Of a DNA stretch of 64,000 nucleotides, positions 16,049 through 25,591 are shown piece after piece. The position numbers and the translations under genes were made by a program. The DNA is from Aliirhizobium wenxiniae (GTDB lineage Bacteria; Pseudomonadota; Alphaproteobacteria; Rhizobiales; Rhizobiaceae). Below the pieces are notes generated by a model that did no database searches, was not told the DNA's origin, and was given only the letters and a program-made list of their open reading frames with translations. The stretch's first letter is position 1; the number at the start of each line of letters is the position of its first letter. The DNA is taken from the NCBI RefSeq assembly GCF_014201355.1, contig NZ_JACHEG010000001.1, positions 62,001 through 126,000 of the forward strand, given 5' to 3'.

Positions 16049-16942
16049 ATGGCTCAGCCAAATGTAGCGCGTGAACCTTCCATGGAGGAGATATTGGCTT
16101 CGATCCGCCGGATCATCGAAAGCAATGATCCCGGTTCAGACGCGGCTGGCCTGCATGAGGCTTCGTCTACCTTTGAAGACGATGAAATTGAGGATTTTGA
16201 CGATTCCTCCGCTTTTGTTCCCGACGTGGTGGCCAACGATGTCGGTTTGCCGCGGCAGCCGGAGTTTTCGGTGCAGCAGGAGGCGTTTGCGGCTCCGGCA
16301 GCGGCAGAACGCTCGCTGTCGCTTGCTGATGTTGCCGCCCGGGTTCGCGCAGCCTCCGCACGCCACCAGGATATCCCGATGTCCCGCTCCGGCAACGTGT
16401 CCGAAGTCGGCATCCCGTTGATGCGCGATACTGCACCGGTCGCTATCGAAGCTCCGTCGCAGACCGTATTCAGCGAACCTTCAGCGCCGGTGATCCCCTT
16501 GCCATTGCCTGAGCTGCGTCCGTCTTTCGACGATAGCGCGATAAAGTCGCCGGTCGCTCCTGCGAGTGTCGAGGCCGTACAGCTTGCAGAAGAGAAGTCG
16601 GGCCAGCTTCCCGCAATTTCCGCGCCTGAGGCTATCAAGTCCGATCATATAAAGCCGGAACCTTTTGTGCCCACAGAGGTAAGGCCGCAAGTAGTACAGT
16701 CGGGAGCCTCGATTGCCACTATCGCCGGTCTTCTCTCTGAAACTGCCGGTGCCCAGGTGGCGAAGTCCTTTGGCGAACTCGCCGAGGTATTTGATGGCCT
16801 GGAGCGGCGCTCTGTCGAGGATATGGCGCAGGAAATGTTGCGGCCGATGCTGCAGGAATGGCTCGATGACAACCTGCCAACGCTCGTCGAGCGGCTTGTT
16901 CGCGAAGAAATCGAGCGTGTCGCCCGCGGCCCGCGCAGATAA
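16049..16942 (+). CDS. popZ: Polar organizing protein PopZ (DUF2497)
   Basis: A 297-residue protein from ATG 16049, which has GAGG six bases upstream; the reading frame is open up to 15899 but the extra part is unlike the family. The N-terminal conserved helix is EPSMEEILASIRRIIESND and the C-terminal one is FDGLERRSVEDMAQEMLRPMLQEWLDDNLP plus VERLVREEIERVARG. Between them lies a long acidic, Pro/Ala/Val-rich linker. This is the PopZ layout: N-helix for partners, disordered linker, C-terminal oligomerisation. PopZ assembles a polar matrix that anchors chromosome centromeres and growth-pole proteins. valS follows, after a terminator. Confidence 0.92.
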   Translation: MAQPNVAREPSMEEILASIRRIIESNDPGSDAAGLHEASSTFEDDEIEDFDDSSAFVPDVVANDVGLPRQPEFSVQQEAFAAPAAAERSLSLADVAARVRAASARHQDIPMSRSGNVSEVGIPLMRDTAPVAIEAPSQTVFSEPSAPVIPLPLPELRPSFDDSAIKSPVAPASVEAVQLAEEKSGQLPAISAPEAIKSDHIKPEPFVPTEVRPQVVQSGASIATIAGLLSETAGAQVAKSFGELAEVFDGLERRSVEDMAQEMLRPMLQEWLDDNLPTLVERLVREEIERVARGPRR

Positions 16943-16979
16943 ACGCGCCGTCAAATCGCCGCTTATGCCATTGAATATG

Positions 16980-17008
16980 GCCGCCCCGGAAACGGGGCGG
17001 CTTTTTTA
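16980..17008 (+). terminator. Intrinsic terminator of popZ
   Basis: Stem GCCGCCCC/GGGGCGGC, loop GGAAAC, then CTTTTTTATT. It lies 38 bases after the popZ stop and before the valS ribosome site. Confidence 0.9.
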
Positions 17009-17075
17009 TTGACTTGTCACCCCCCACATCTTTAACAACCAACCATCTCATTCATAAATAAAAACGGGTCAGGAA

Positions 17076-19991
17076 ATGCTCGAAAAGACCTACGATTCCG
17101 CCACCGTCGAACCGAAGATCGCAAAAGCCTGGGACGATGCGGATGCTTTCCGCGCTGGCGCCAATGCCAAGCCGGGTGCGGACACCTTCACGATCGTGAT
17201 CCCGCCGCCGAACGTTACCGGTTCGCTGCATATGGGCCACGCGCTCAACAACACCCTGCAGGACATCATGGTCCGCTTCGAGCGCATGCGCGGCAAGGAC
17301 GTGTTGTGGCAGCCGGGCATGGACCATGCCGGTATCGCAACGCAGATGGTCGTCGAGCGCCAGTTGATGGAGCGCCAGCTTCCCGGTCGTCGCGACATGG
17401 GCCGCGAAGCCTTTGTCAACCGCGTCTGGGACTGGAAGGCCGAATCTGGCGGGCTGATCTTCAACCAGCTCAAGCGCCTCGGCGCATCCTGCGATTGGTC
17501 GCGCGAACGCTTCACCATGGATGAAGGTCTTTCCAAGGCCGTGCTCGAAGTCTTCGTCACGCTCTACAAGGAAGGCCTGATCTATCGCGGCAAGCGATTG
17601 GTCAACTGGGACCCGAAATTCGAAACGGCGATTTCTGATCTCGAAGTCGAGAGCAAGGAAGTCGACGGCCACATGTGGCACTTCAAGTACCCGTTGGCCG
17701 GCGGCGAAACCTATACCTATGTCGAGAAGGATGCCGACGGTAACGTCATCCTGTCGGAAGAACGCGACTACATCTCGATCGCCACGACCCGCCCGGAAAC
17801 CATGCTGGGTGATGGTGCGGTTGCCGTTCATCCATCGGACGAGCGTTACGCGCCGATCGTCGGCAAGCTCTGTGAAATCCCGGTCGGCCCGAAGGAGCAT
17901 CGCCGCCTGATCCCGATCATCGCTGACGAATATCCGGAGCCGGATTTCGGCTCGGGTGCCGTCAAGATCACCGGCGCGCATGACTTCAACGACTACCAGG
18001 TCGCCAAGCGCAACAGGATCCCGCTCTATCGCCTGATGGATACGGTCGCTTCCATGCGCGAAGACGGCGATTCTTACGCCGAATGTGCAGCAAGGGCGCT
18101 TGCCATCACCAAGTCCGGCGAACTGCCGAGCGAGAGCGACGTCGACGAGATCAACCTCGTTCCGGAAGAGTATCGCGGCCTCGACCGCATGGTCGCGCGT
18201 GCAAAGATTATCGAGGCGATCAATGCCGAAGGTCTTGCCGTCACGATCACGGATGCCGAAGGCAATGACATTCCCTATGTCGAGAAGAAGAAGATCATGC
18301 AGCCCTTCGGCGACCGCTCCGGCGTCGTCATCGAGCCGATGCTGACCGACCAGTGGTTCGCCGATGCCAAAACGCTGGCCGAGCCGGCGATTGCATCCGT
18401 TCGTGAAGGCCGCACCAACTTCGTTCCGAAGAACTGGGACAAGACCTATTTCGACTGGATGGAAAACATCGAGCCATGGTGCATTTCGCGCCAGCTCTGG
18501 TGGGGTCACCAGATCCCGGCATGGTATGGCCCGGATGGTCAATGCTTTGTCGAAAAGACAGAGGAAGAAGCCCTCGATGCCGCCGTCCAGCATTATCTGG
18601 CGCATGAAGGTCCGTGGAAGGCTTGGGTTCAGGAAAAGCTCGAAAACTTCGCTCCGGGCGACATTCTGACCCGTGACGAAGACGTGCTCGACACCTGGTT
18701 CTCGTCTGCTCTCTGGCCGTTCTCGACGCTCGGCTGGCCGGACAAGACGCCGGAACTTGCACGCTATTATCCGACTAACGTTCTCGTCACCGGTTTCGAC
18801 ATCATCTTCTTCTGGGTTGCCCGCATGATGATGATGGGCCTTCATTTCATGAAGGACGAGGACGGTAATCCGGTCGAGCCGTTCAACACCGTTTATGTCC
18901 ACGCCCTGGTACGTGACAAGAACGGTCAGAAGATGTCGAAGTCCAAGGGCAACGTCATCGATCCTCTCGAACTGATCGACGAATACGGTGCTGATGCGCT
19001 GCGCTTCACGCTGGCGGTCATGGCGGCGCAGGGCAGGGATGTGAAGCTCGATCCGGCCCGCATTGCCGGCTATCGCAATTTCGGCACCAAGCTGTGGAAT
19101 GCTACGCGTTTCGGCGAGATGAACGGCGTTACCCGCAACGCCGACTTCAGGCCGGAAGATGCAAAGTTGACGGTCAATCGCTGGATCCTCACCGAACTGT
19201 CGAAGACGGTCGAGGAAGTCACGACGGCAATCGAGACCTATCGCTTTAATGAAGCGGCTGGCGGTCTTTATCGTTTCGTCTGGAATCAGGTCTGCGACTG
19301 GTATGTCGAACTCCTGAAGCCGGTCTTCATGGGTGAGGACGAGCAGGCAAAGGCGGAAGCCCAGGCTTGCATGGCCTACGTCATGGAAAAGACCTACGCG
19401 CTTCTGCACCCGTTCATGCCGTTCATGACCGAGGAACTCTGGGCGCACACGGCCGAGCGTGATGGTCTTCTGGCTCACGGCGACTGGCCAGCTGCTGATT
19501 TCAGTGATGAAGAAGCCGCCAGCGAGATCAACTGGCTGGTCGATCTCGTCTCCGGTCTGCGTTCGGCGCGTTCGGAAATGAACGTGCCGCCGTCGGCGAC
19601 CGCACCGCTGATCGTCGTCGGCGCAAATGAGGTAACCGCCTTCCGCATGCGTTGCCATGAGGCTGCGATCAAGCGCCTGGCTCGCGTCGAAAGCATCGAA
19701 CCGGCCGATAGTGCACCCAAGGGCGCCGCACAGATCGTCGTCGGCGAGGCGACAGTCTGCCTGCCGCTCGGCAACCTGATTGATCTGGCCGCAGAAAAGG
19801 CCCGTATCGAAAAGGCGGTTGGCAAGACGGAACAAGAGATGGAGCGCTTGAACAAGAAGCTCTCCAACGAGAAGTTCATCGCCAATGCAGATCCGGAAGT
19901 AGTCGCTGCCGATCGCGAACGTTATGCCGAACTCGAAGTTCAGCTTGCCAATCTCAAGATCGCGCTGACGCGGATCGCCGAAGCCGGCTGA
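17076..19991 (+). CDS. valS: Valyl-tRNA synthetase
   Basis: A 971-residue class I synthetase, full length. HIGH motif as HMGH (residues 52-55, in PNVTGSLHMGHALN), KMSKS as KMSKSKGNVIDP (about 617), a CP1 editing domain between them with TTRPETMLGDGAVAVHP, and an anticodon-binding domain. The C-terminal coiled coil runs about 905-971 (LIDLAAEKARIEKAVGK and on). It charges tRNA-Val with valine. AGGAA precedes ATG 17076. It is preceded by the popZ terminator and followed by its own, so it has a monocistronic transcript. Confidence 0.98.
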   Translation: MLEKTYDSATVEPKIAKAWDDADAFRAGANAKPGADTFTIVIPPPNVTGSLHMGHALNNTLQDIMVRFERMRGKDVLWQPGMDHAGIATQMVVERQLMERQLPGRRDMGREAFVNRVWDWKAESGGLIFNQLKRLGASCDWSRERFTMDEGLSKAVLEVFVTLYKEGLIYRGKRLVNWDPKFETAISDLEVESKEVDGHMWHFKYPLAGGETYTYVEKDADGNVILSEERDYISIATTRPETMLGDGAVAVHPSDERYAPIVGKLCEIPVGPKEHRRLIPIIADEYPEPDFGSGAVKITGAHDFNDYQVAKRNRIPLYRLMDTVASMREDGDSYAECAARALAITKSGELPSESDVDEINLVPEEYRGLDRMVARAKIIEAINAEGLAVTITDAEGNDIPYVEKKKIMQPFGDRSGVVIEPMLTDQWFADAKTLAEPAIASVREGRTNFVPKNWDKTYFDWMENIEPWCISRQLWWGHQIPAWYGPDGQCFVEKTEEEALDAAVQHYLAHEGPWKAWVQEKLENFAPGDILTRDEDVLDTWFSSALWPFSTLGWPDKTPELARYYPTNVLVTGFDIIFFWVARMMMMGLHFMKDEDGNPVEPFNTVYVHALVRDKNGQKMSKSKGNVIDPLELIDEYGADALRFTLAVMAAQGRDVKLDPARIAGYRNFGTKLWNATRFGEMNGVTRNADFRPEDAKLTVNRWILTELSKTVEEVTTAIETYRFNEAAGGLYRFVWNQVCDWYVELLKPVFMGEDEQAKAEAQACMAYVMEKTYALLHPFMPFMTEELWAHTAERDGLLAHGDWPAADFSDEEAASEINWLVDLVSGLRSARSEMNVPPSATAPLIVVGANEVTAFRMRCHEAAIKRLARVESIEPADSAPKGAAQIVVGEATVCLPLGNLIDLAAEKARIEKAVGKTEQEMERLNKKLSNEKFIANADPEVVAADRERYAELEVQLANLKIALTRIAEAG

Positions 19992-20014
19992 TTTAGAGAC
20001 GACTCAGCAATGTC

Positions 20015-20047
20015 AAATGCCGCATCCAGCGATGGGTGCGGCATTTT
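20015..20047 (+). terminator. Intrinsic terminator of valS
   Basis: AAATGCCGCA and TGCGGCATTT form a 10-bp perfect stem with an inner loop of about 12 bases, then TTTCGT. It starts 24 bases after the valS stop. Confidence 0.8.
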
Positions 20048-20342
20048 CGTATGCGCTTAGATGCCCAATTGATTTATTGTGCAGATGCGTAACCGGAGAA
20101 AAACACTCTGTTGCGCGAAGGTCACAGACGCATATTACCACAAGATAAAATTCCAAGATCGACTGAGATTCGTCAATTTTGCGGTAATTTCATCTCCTGT
20201 CGGCCGATTCTCTCCCCGTTGCTGGATAGCTTACGTAAATTTTGAGCGATTGTGCATTGCAATTGTCCCGACACCCGAAAGTTGTTGTTTAGGATCAACG
20301 ATCTACAGTTATGCCGGTAACTTACCGGGAGTGGGAGAAAAC

Positions 20343-21605
20343 ATGGTAAGACACTTTATTTCTGGCGGAGTTCTGGCTGCGGCGGCGGTCGGAATGCTGC
20401 AATCGCCGGCGCTCGCTGGGGGGCTTGAGCGCGGCGGTTACAATATCGATCTCTTGTTCGATACGTCGCGTTTCACGGCGGAGGCGACATCTACATTCGT
20501 CATGCCGGATCGCAAGCTGAAGAATGTGAGGGATATAGATCCCAGTCCTTTCAATCCTGGCGGCACTCCGCCTACGGGTGGTGGTGGTAACCTGACCGGC
20601 CTTCCGACATCGGCAAATGGCAGCGAGGACTACTGGTCGCCCCGTATTGGCGTGAAGGCCGGAATTGGTGACGCTGTAGACTGCATGTTCGATTATTCCG
20701 AACCGTGGGGTGCGCACAAGAATCCAGGCCGTAACTGGGCTGGTGCCAACGAGGACATCGAAACAGAGGTGAAGAGCCGCAACTATGCGACCACCTGTTC
20801 CTACCGTTTTGATGTGGGACCGGGGCAGCTTCGTCTCATCGGCGGTGGCTTCTACCAAGAGGTATATGGCTTCCAGGAACGTCTGGTTCAGGCGTTTCCT
20901 GCCGGATTTCCACTCTCCGGCGTCGGCCGTCTCGACTTGGAAGGCGACGGCTGGGGTTGGCGGGCAGGTGTTGCCTACGAAATTCCAGAATACGCATTCC
21001 GGGCGAGCCTGGTGTATAACAGCGAAGTCAAGCTGAACGACATTACTGGCACACTGGATCTTTCTCAGGTTTCGGGAACGCCGAAATTTGACGTTTATGG
21101 CTCTCAAGCCATGCCGGATGTTCTCGAGTTGAAAGTGCAATCCGGTATCGCGCCTGACTGGTTGGCCTTTGGCTCAGTGAAGTGGGTTGACTGGAGTCAG
21201 CTGCAGAAGGTTCCCTTCTTCTGCTCCTCGGGCGTCGCAGGCGTATGTGCTTCCGGCACTCAGATTACGACCCTTGATCTCGGTTACCGTGACGGCTGGA
21301 CTGTCATGGGCGGTATCGGCCACAAGTTCAATGAACAGTGGAGCGGTGCGGTCAGCCTGACCTGGGATCGCGGAACGTCGCAAGGCTTTGGATCGCAGAC
21401 CGATACCTGGGCACTCGGCGTCCTGGGCAGCTATTCGCCCACGAAGAATGTCGAATTCCGTCTTGCAGGCGTTCTCGGCCTGATGACGGGCGGATCTTCC
21501 CGGACCGTTACGCTGGACGGAGTGCAATACGGGCAGCGCGCCAACTACGACTTCGACGATGATATCGTCGCAGCGATCTCGACGGGTGTGAAGGTTCGCT
21601 TCTGA
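20343..21605 (+). CDS. FadL/OmpP1-type outer-membrane transport protein
   Basis: A 420-residue protein from ATG 20343 (GGGAG six bases before); an upstream in-frame extension to 20079 is rejected. Signal peptide MVRHFISGGVLAAAAVGMLQ ends near SPALA-GGLERGG. The mature N-terminus GGLERGGYNIDLLFD is the FadL hatch-like region, and the rest is an alternating beta-barrel ending in VAAISTGVKVRF with C-terminal Phe. FadL homologues take up long-chain fatty acids or other hydrophobic compounds. It has a 295-base upstream region and a strong terminator, so it is transcribed alone. Confidence 0.85.
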   Translation: MVRHFISGGVLAAAAVGMLQSPALAGGLERGGYNIDLLFDTSRFTAEATSTFVMPDRKLKNVRDIDPSPFNPGGTPPTGGGGNLTGLPTSANGSEDYWSPRIGVKAGIGDAVDCMFDYSEPWGAHKNPGRNWAGANEDIETEVKSRNYATTCSYRFDVGPGQLRLIGGGFYQEVYGFQERLVQAFPAGFPLSGVGRLDLEGDGWGWRAGVAYEIPEYAFRASLVYNSEVKLNDITGTLDLSQVSGTPKFDVYGSQAMPDVLELKVQSGIAPDWLAFGSVKWVDWSQLQKVPFFCSSGVAGVCASGTQITTLDLGYRDGWTVMGGIGHKFNEQWSGAVSLTWDRGTSQGFGSQTDTWALGVLGSYSPTKNVEFRLAGVLGLMTGGSSRTVTLDGVQYGQRANYDFDDDIVAAISTGVKVRF

Positions 21606-21626
21606 TCTCTGTTTTCAATACAGACA

Positions 21627-21655
21627 AAAGCCCGGTTTCGATCGGGCTTTTTCTT
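21627..21655 (+). terminator. Intrinsic terminator of the FadL-type gene
   Basis: AAAGCCCG and CGGGCTTT form an 8-bp perfect stem with loop GTTTCGAT, followed by TTCTT. It lies 22 bases after the stop codon. Confidence 0.85.
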
Positions 21656-22074
21656 ATCCTGTTATTTGATCGCCAGCTAAAATTCTGTGACGATTTGGCA
21701 ACACTTTTTTGTGACGATGCAGCCGCGCTTGAAGGCTAGGACTTTTGTCCATTTCCCGCCACAAACGAGGCGCAGCGGTATGTAAGTAGAGAGCACGAAC
21801 TGCGGGGGCGGAACGTGCATGTTGGAGTATCATGGGCGGGTTTTCTGAAGATAAACGGAGCTTTGCTGGCTTGGGCAAGCGGATTGCGAATTCGTTTTCC
21901 GTTGCCGCCGCGATCTTGTTTAGGGGTCCAAGTCTTGCCGGAAATGGAACTTACAGTTTCTCTCGCCCATCGGGAGGCAGAATGTCGGGATCGTCTTGTC
22001 CTGATCTTCTGTCCGCACGGCCAATAATGCACGCGTCGGCCCCCAGCCGCGCGCGGGTCGAAAGAAACTGAACC
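21656..22074. other. 419-base region upstream of exoR with no supported gene
   Basis: I see no gene with a ribosome site and family-like sequence here; the 70-residue ORF at 21815-22027 looks like chance. A 9-base direct repeat TGTGACGAT occurs at 21686-21694 and 21710-21718, 24 bases apart. It could be a regulator site for exoR. The long leader is typical for a regulated gene. Confidence 0.4.
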
Positions 22075-22869
22075 ATGCGGAAGTCTGGCACTGGATCCAT
22101 GAGAGTATTGCTTCTTGGAATATCGCTGGCGGCATTCTGTGCCGGGAACGCTCTTGCCTTCGACATTAAGGCAGGTGTGTCGAAGGAATCCGGTCCTTTC
22201 GATCTCTTCAAGTTCGGTTTCAAGGCCTATAAAAACGGCCAGAAGGAAGATGCGGTCGAAGCCTATCGTTATGCTGCCGAAAAAGGTCATACGGGTTCGC
22301 GCTGGGCGCTTGCCAACATGTATGCCTATGGCGACGGCGTGGCCAAGGACGACTATGCCGCATTCAAGATCTACAACGAGATAGCAGCCCAAGGTGTCGA
22401 ACCCGGATCGGAAGACACCGGCTTCTTTGTGAACGCACTTCTGTCGCTTGCAAGTTATTACAGCCACGGCATTCCGGGCAGCCCGGTGAAGCCTGATCTC
22501 TATCAGGCCCGCCAGCTCTATTTCCAAGTTGCCTCGACCTTTGGCGTGGCCGAAGCTCAGTACCAGCTTGCCCGCATGATGCTCTCTGGTGAGGGCGGTG
22601 GCTCCAATATCCAGCAGGCCAAGAAGTGGCTCAATCAGGCCCGCAAGACCGGCCATGCTGGCGCCATGGCAGTTTTCGGCAATATCCTTTTTCAGGAAGG
22701 ACAGTCGGTTCGTGGGCTGGCGTTTATGACGGCCGCTTTGGACCGCTGTATCGCCAAGGATTGCGGCTGGATGGAGCAGCTTCAGGAACAGGCATTTTCC
22801 ATGGCTGATGAACGTGATCGGCGGGGAGCCGTTGCGCTGTCACATCAGCTGGCTGATAACGACGACTGA
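22075..22869 (+). CDS. exoR: Exopolysaccharide regulator ExoR (Sel1 repeats, periplasmic)
   Basis: A 264-residue protein whose mature part is recognisably ExoR: after a signal peptide (MRVLLLGISLAAFCAGNALA from the second ATG) it begins FDIKAGVSKESGPFDLFKFG. Sel1-like repeats then run through the protein (AYRYAAEKGHTGSRWALANM, LYFQVASTFGVAEAQYQLAR, WLNQARKTGHAGAMAVFGN). In S. meliloti and Agrobacterium, ExoR is a periplasmic inhibitor of the ExoS(ChvG)/ChvI two-component system and controls succinoglycan, motility and acid response. Start 22075 or the in-frame ATG at 22099 are both possible. Single gene, followed by convergent xthA. Confidence 0.92.
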   Translation: MRKSGTGSMRVLLLGISLAAFCAGNALAFDIKAGVSKESGPFDLFKFGFKAYKNGQKEDAVEAYRYAAEKGHTGSRWALANMYAYGDGVAKDDYAAFKIYNEIAAQGVEPGSEDTGFFVNALLSLASYYSHGIPGSPVKPDLYQARQLYFQVASTFGVAEAQYQLARMMLSGEGGGSNIQQAKKWLNQARKTGHAGAMAVFGNILFQEGQSVRGLAFMTAALDRCIAKDCGWMEQLQEQAFSMADERDRRGAVALSHQLADNDD

Positions 22870-22908
22870 TCCGAACGGTGCTTCTAAAGGGCGTTCGGGG
22901 ACCAGCAG

Positions 22909-23715
22909 TCACGCTGCAAAATCGAATATGCCGACCACCGGAACGTGATCCGACGGCTTTTCCCATGCCCGCACATGCTTTTCGATCGATGTTGCCGTGA
23001 GCCGGTCTGCGGCCTCCGGCGACAGGAGCAGGTGATCGATGCGGATGCCGTTATTCTTCGGCCATGCGCCTGCCTGATAATCCCAGAAGGAATAGAGTTT
23101 CGTTGCATCGGTCGTGGCGCGCACGGCGTCGATCAGGCCGAGATTTTCGAGCCTGCGGAAAGCCTCCCGCGTCTGCGGCAGAAACAGTGCGTCTGTCGCC
23201 CACACGGCCGGATCGAAGCAGTCGTGCGGCTCCGGGATCACGTTATAGTCGCCGGCAAGGATAAGCGGCTCCTCCAGTGCAAGGCAGGCTTCCGCGTGGC
23301 GGCGAAGCCGTTCCATCCAGGCAAGCTTGTAGGGGTATTTGACCGGATCGTCGGCCGGATTGCCGTTGGGCAGATAGATAGAGGCAACCCGGATCACGCC
23401 CGTCGGAACCGAGAACACGCATTCGATATAACGGGATTGCTCGTCGACGGTGCCGTCCGGCGCTTCGCCGCCCGGCAGGCCGCGCATCACTTCATCGGGT
23501 TTGATTTTTGACAGGATCGCGACGCCGTTGAACCCCTTCTGGCCGTGCGTTTCCACATGATAACCAAGCGACTCGATCTCAATCCGCGGAAAGCCCTCGT
23601 CGATCGATTTGATTTCCTGAAGGCAGACGATGTCAGGCGCCGAATCGGCAAGCCACTGGCGCAGGCTGTCGATCCGCGCCTTGACGCCGTTGATATTCCA
23701 GGTCGCGATCTTCAT
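22909..23715 (-). CDS. xthA: Exodeoxyribonuclease III
   Basis: A 268-residue exonuclease/endonuclease/phosphatase-fold enzyme. Motifs: KIATWNINGVKAR, CLQEIKS (metal Glu), GDYNVIP (Asp/Asn), KNNGIRIDHLL and SDHVPVVGIFD (catalytic Asp-His). It acts on abasic sites and 3' blocked ends in base-excision repair. It ends at 22909, convergent with exoR (stop 22869), and lies about 95 bases downstream of erpA on the same strand. Confidence 0.95.
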   Translation of the reverse strand: MKIATWNINGVKARIDSLRQWLADSAPDIVCLQEIKSIDEGFPRIEIESLGYHVETHGQKGFNGVAILSKIKPDEVMRGLPGGEAPDGTVDEQSRYIECVFSVPTGVIRVASIYLPNGNPADDPVKYPYKLAWMERLRRHAEACLALEEPLILAGDYNVIPEPHDCFDPAVWATDALFLPQTREAFRRLENLGLIDAVRATTDATKLYSFWDYQAGAWPKNNGIRIDHLLLSPEAADRLTATSIEKHVRAWEKPSDHVPVVGIFDFAA

Positions 23716-23779
23716 GCGTCATCCACTTCATGTTCCCTGTCGTCTCTTTTAGACGATCGGTCGCAGGAAGGAAGCCGTG

Positions 23780-23801
23780 TCCGAGCGTAATCCCGCTCGG
23801 A
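23780..23801 (-). terminator. Weak hairpin downstream of erpA
   Basis: TCCGAGCG/CGCTCGGA forms an 8-bp perfect stem with a six-base loop. It lies ten bases past the erpA stop on the minus strand, but no T run follows. Confidence 0.4.
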
Positions 23802-23810
23802 AGACGTGGA

Positions 23811-24140
23811 TCAGATGGAGAAGCTTGTGCCGCAGCCGCAGCTGGCGACCGCGTTCGGGTTCTTGATCTGGAAGGATTGGCCGAGCAGGTTATCGACGAA
23901 ATCGATCTCGGATCCGGCCATGTAGATCAGCGACATGCTGTCGATCAGAACCTTTGCCTCGCCGTTTTCGATGACGATGTCGTCTGCTTCTTCAGTGTCG
24001 GCCAGATCGAACTTGTAGGAAAAGCCGGAACAGCCACCGCCTTCGACGGAGACGCGCAGCGCCTTCTTGCCGGCATCGGCCGCAACGATCTGGGTGATCC
24101 GCTTTGCCGCGGCATCGGAGAGGGTTACATTCTCGGTCAT
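23811..24140 (-). CDS. erpA: A-type iron-sulfur carrier ErpA
   Basis: A 109-residue HesB/IscA-fold protein with the three Cys of the family: C37 in GGGCSGF, and C101 and C103 in ASCGCGTSF. It donates or carries Fe-S clusters to apo-proteins in the cytoplasm. GGAGACACGAA precedes ATG 24140. It is divergent from dgt, with the two starts 169 bases apart, and has xthA downstream on the same strand. It is named ErpA because Rhizobiales members of this locus are usually so labelled; IscA/SufA are hard to separate by eye. Confidence 0.9.
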   Translation of the reverse strand: MTENVTLSDAAAKRITQIVAADAGKKALRVSVEGGGCSGFSYKFDLADTEEADDIVIENGEAKVLIDSMSLIYMAGSEIDFVDNLLGQSFQIKNPNAVASCGCGTSFSI

Positions 24141-24309
24141 TTCGTGTCTCCTGCCGGGGTTAAGGCCCGGTGAGTTTCAGGGCATGCCTGTTTAACTCGA
24201 AGATAATTGTCACCTGCTTTGCGCACGGCCTTACTATAGGTATGAAGACGTGAACGGCACGTCAATGGGCCGGGCGGAACGGAATTGCAATGGAAATGCA
24301 GGTGAAGGC

Positions 24310-25527
24310 ATGACGATCGATACCAGAGCGCTCGGTTTCGGCAGCGGAGAGCGGGCAGTTTATGCGTCGGACCCGTGGAACTCCAGGGGCCGCATGTTTC
24401 CCGAAGACGGCAGCATGACGCGTTCCGAGTTCCAGCGCGATCGCGACCGTATCGTCCACACGACTGCCTTTCGCCGCCTGAAGCACAAGACCCAGGTCTT
24501 CATCAGCCCCGATGGCGATCATTACCGCACCCGTCTGACCCACACGATCGAAGTCGCCCAGATCGCTCGCGCCTTGGCGCGTGCGCTGAAGCTGGACGAG
24601 GATCTCGCCGAAGGCGTGGCGCTTGTCCACGATTTCGGTCACACGCCCTTTGGACATACCGGCGAGGACGCCCTCGATGAGGTGATGAAGCCCTTTGGCG
24701 GCTTCGATCACAACGCCCAATCGCTCCGGGTCGTCACCAAGCTGGAGCGCCGTTACGCGGAATTCGATGGCATCAACCTGACCTGGGAAAGCCTTGAAGG
24801 TCTCGTCAAGCACAATGGCCCGCTGATGACGCCGGCCGGCGAGGGGCTGCACGGGCCGGTGCCGCAGCCGATCCGCGATTACTGCGAGCTTCACGATCTC
24901 GAACTGGCAAGCTTCGCCAGCCTCGAAGCGCAGGTTGCGGCGATTTCCGATGATATCGCCTATAACACTCATGACATCGACGACGGCCTGCGCTCCGGCC
25001 TGTTGACCTTCGAGATGCTGGAAGATGTGCCGTTTCTTGCAGAGTTGATGCGCCAGGTGCGGGAAAAATATCCGGATCTCGAACCAAGCCGCTTCGCCTA
25101 TGAGGTGACCCGCCGCCAGATCACCCGCATGGTCGAGGATGTTATCGGTGTGGCGCAGGACAATCTGGCCGATATCCGCCCGCAAAGCGCGGCCGACGTG
25201 CGAGGCGCGGGCAAGGTGATCGCGACCTTTTCGCCCGAAATGGCTGAGACCGACCGAATGATCAAGAAGCTGCTGTTTGCCCGGATCTATCGCCATCCGG
25301 AAATCATGCGCATTCGCGCAGGTGCCTCGAAGATCGTCACCGACCTGTTCGAGGCTTACATGAACGACCCGACGCTGATGCGCAGCCACTACTGGGTCAA
25401 TCATATTTCCGGGCTGAAGCAGGCGGCCAAGGCGCGCCATGTTGCCGATTATCTGGCCGGAATGACCGACACCTACGCCATCCGCGTGCATGGAGAGCTG
25501 TTTGACCAGTCTCCCGATTTGCGCTAG
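24310..25527 (+). CDS. dgt: Deoxyguanosinetriphosphate triphosphohydrolase-like protein
   Basis: A 405-residue HD-domain enzyme. Start ATG 24310 has AAGG close upstream and gives [20 protein letters not shown]; an earlier in-frame ATG at 24250 is rejected. Motifs: [45 protein letters not shown] and [18 protein letters not shown], the HD metal site. Type 2 dNTPases hydrolyse dGTP or other dNTPs to nucleoside and tripolyphosphate. It starts the long plus-strand run; argS follows 64 bases later. Confidence 0.93.
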   Translation: MTIDTRALGFGSGERAVYASDPWNSRGRMFPEDGSMTRSEFQRDRDRIVHTTAFRRLKHKTQVFISPDGDHYRTRLTHTIEVAQIARALARALKLDEDLAEGVALVHDFGHTPFGHTGEDALDEVMKPFGGFDHNAQSLRVVTKLERRYAEFDGINLTWESLEGLVKHNGPLMTPAGEGLHGPVPQPIRDYCELHDLELASFASLEAQVAAISDDIAYNTHDIDDGLRSGLLTFEMLEDVPFLAELMRQVREKYPDLEPSRFAYEVTRRQITRMVEDVIGVAQDNLADIRPQSAADVRGAGKVIATFSPEMAETDRMIKKLLFARIYRHPEIMRIRAGASKIVTDLFEAYMNDPTLMRSHYWVNHISGLKQAAKARHVADYLAGMTDTYAIRVHGELFDQSPDLR

Positions 25528-25591
25528 GCCGACCTCCAAACACCACCGGCTATTCCGATAGCCCGCTTCGCATTACGCGTGGATACAAGAC

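Noticed and set aside
17052..19835. 927-codon minus-strand reading frame
   Set aside because: Antisense shadow of valS; ValRS has all catalytic motifs on the plus strand.
21815..22027. 70-residue ORF upstream of exoR
   Set aside because: No ribosome site and no recognisable pattern; likely chance within the exoR leader.
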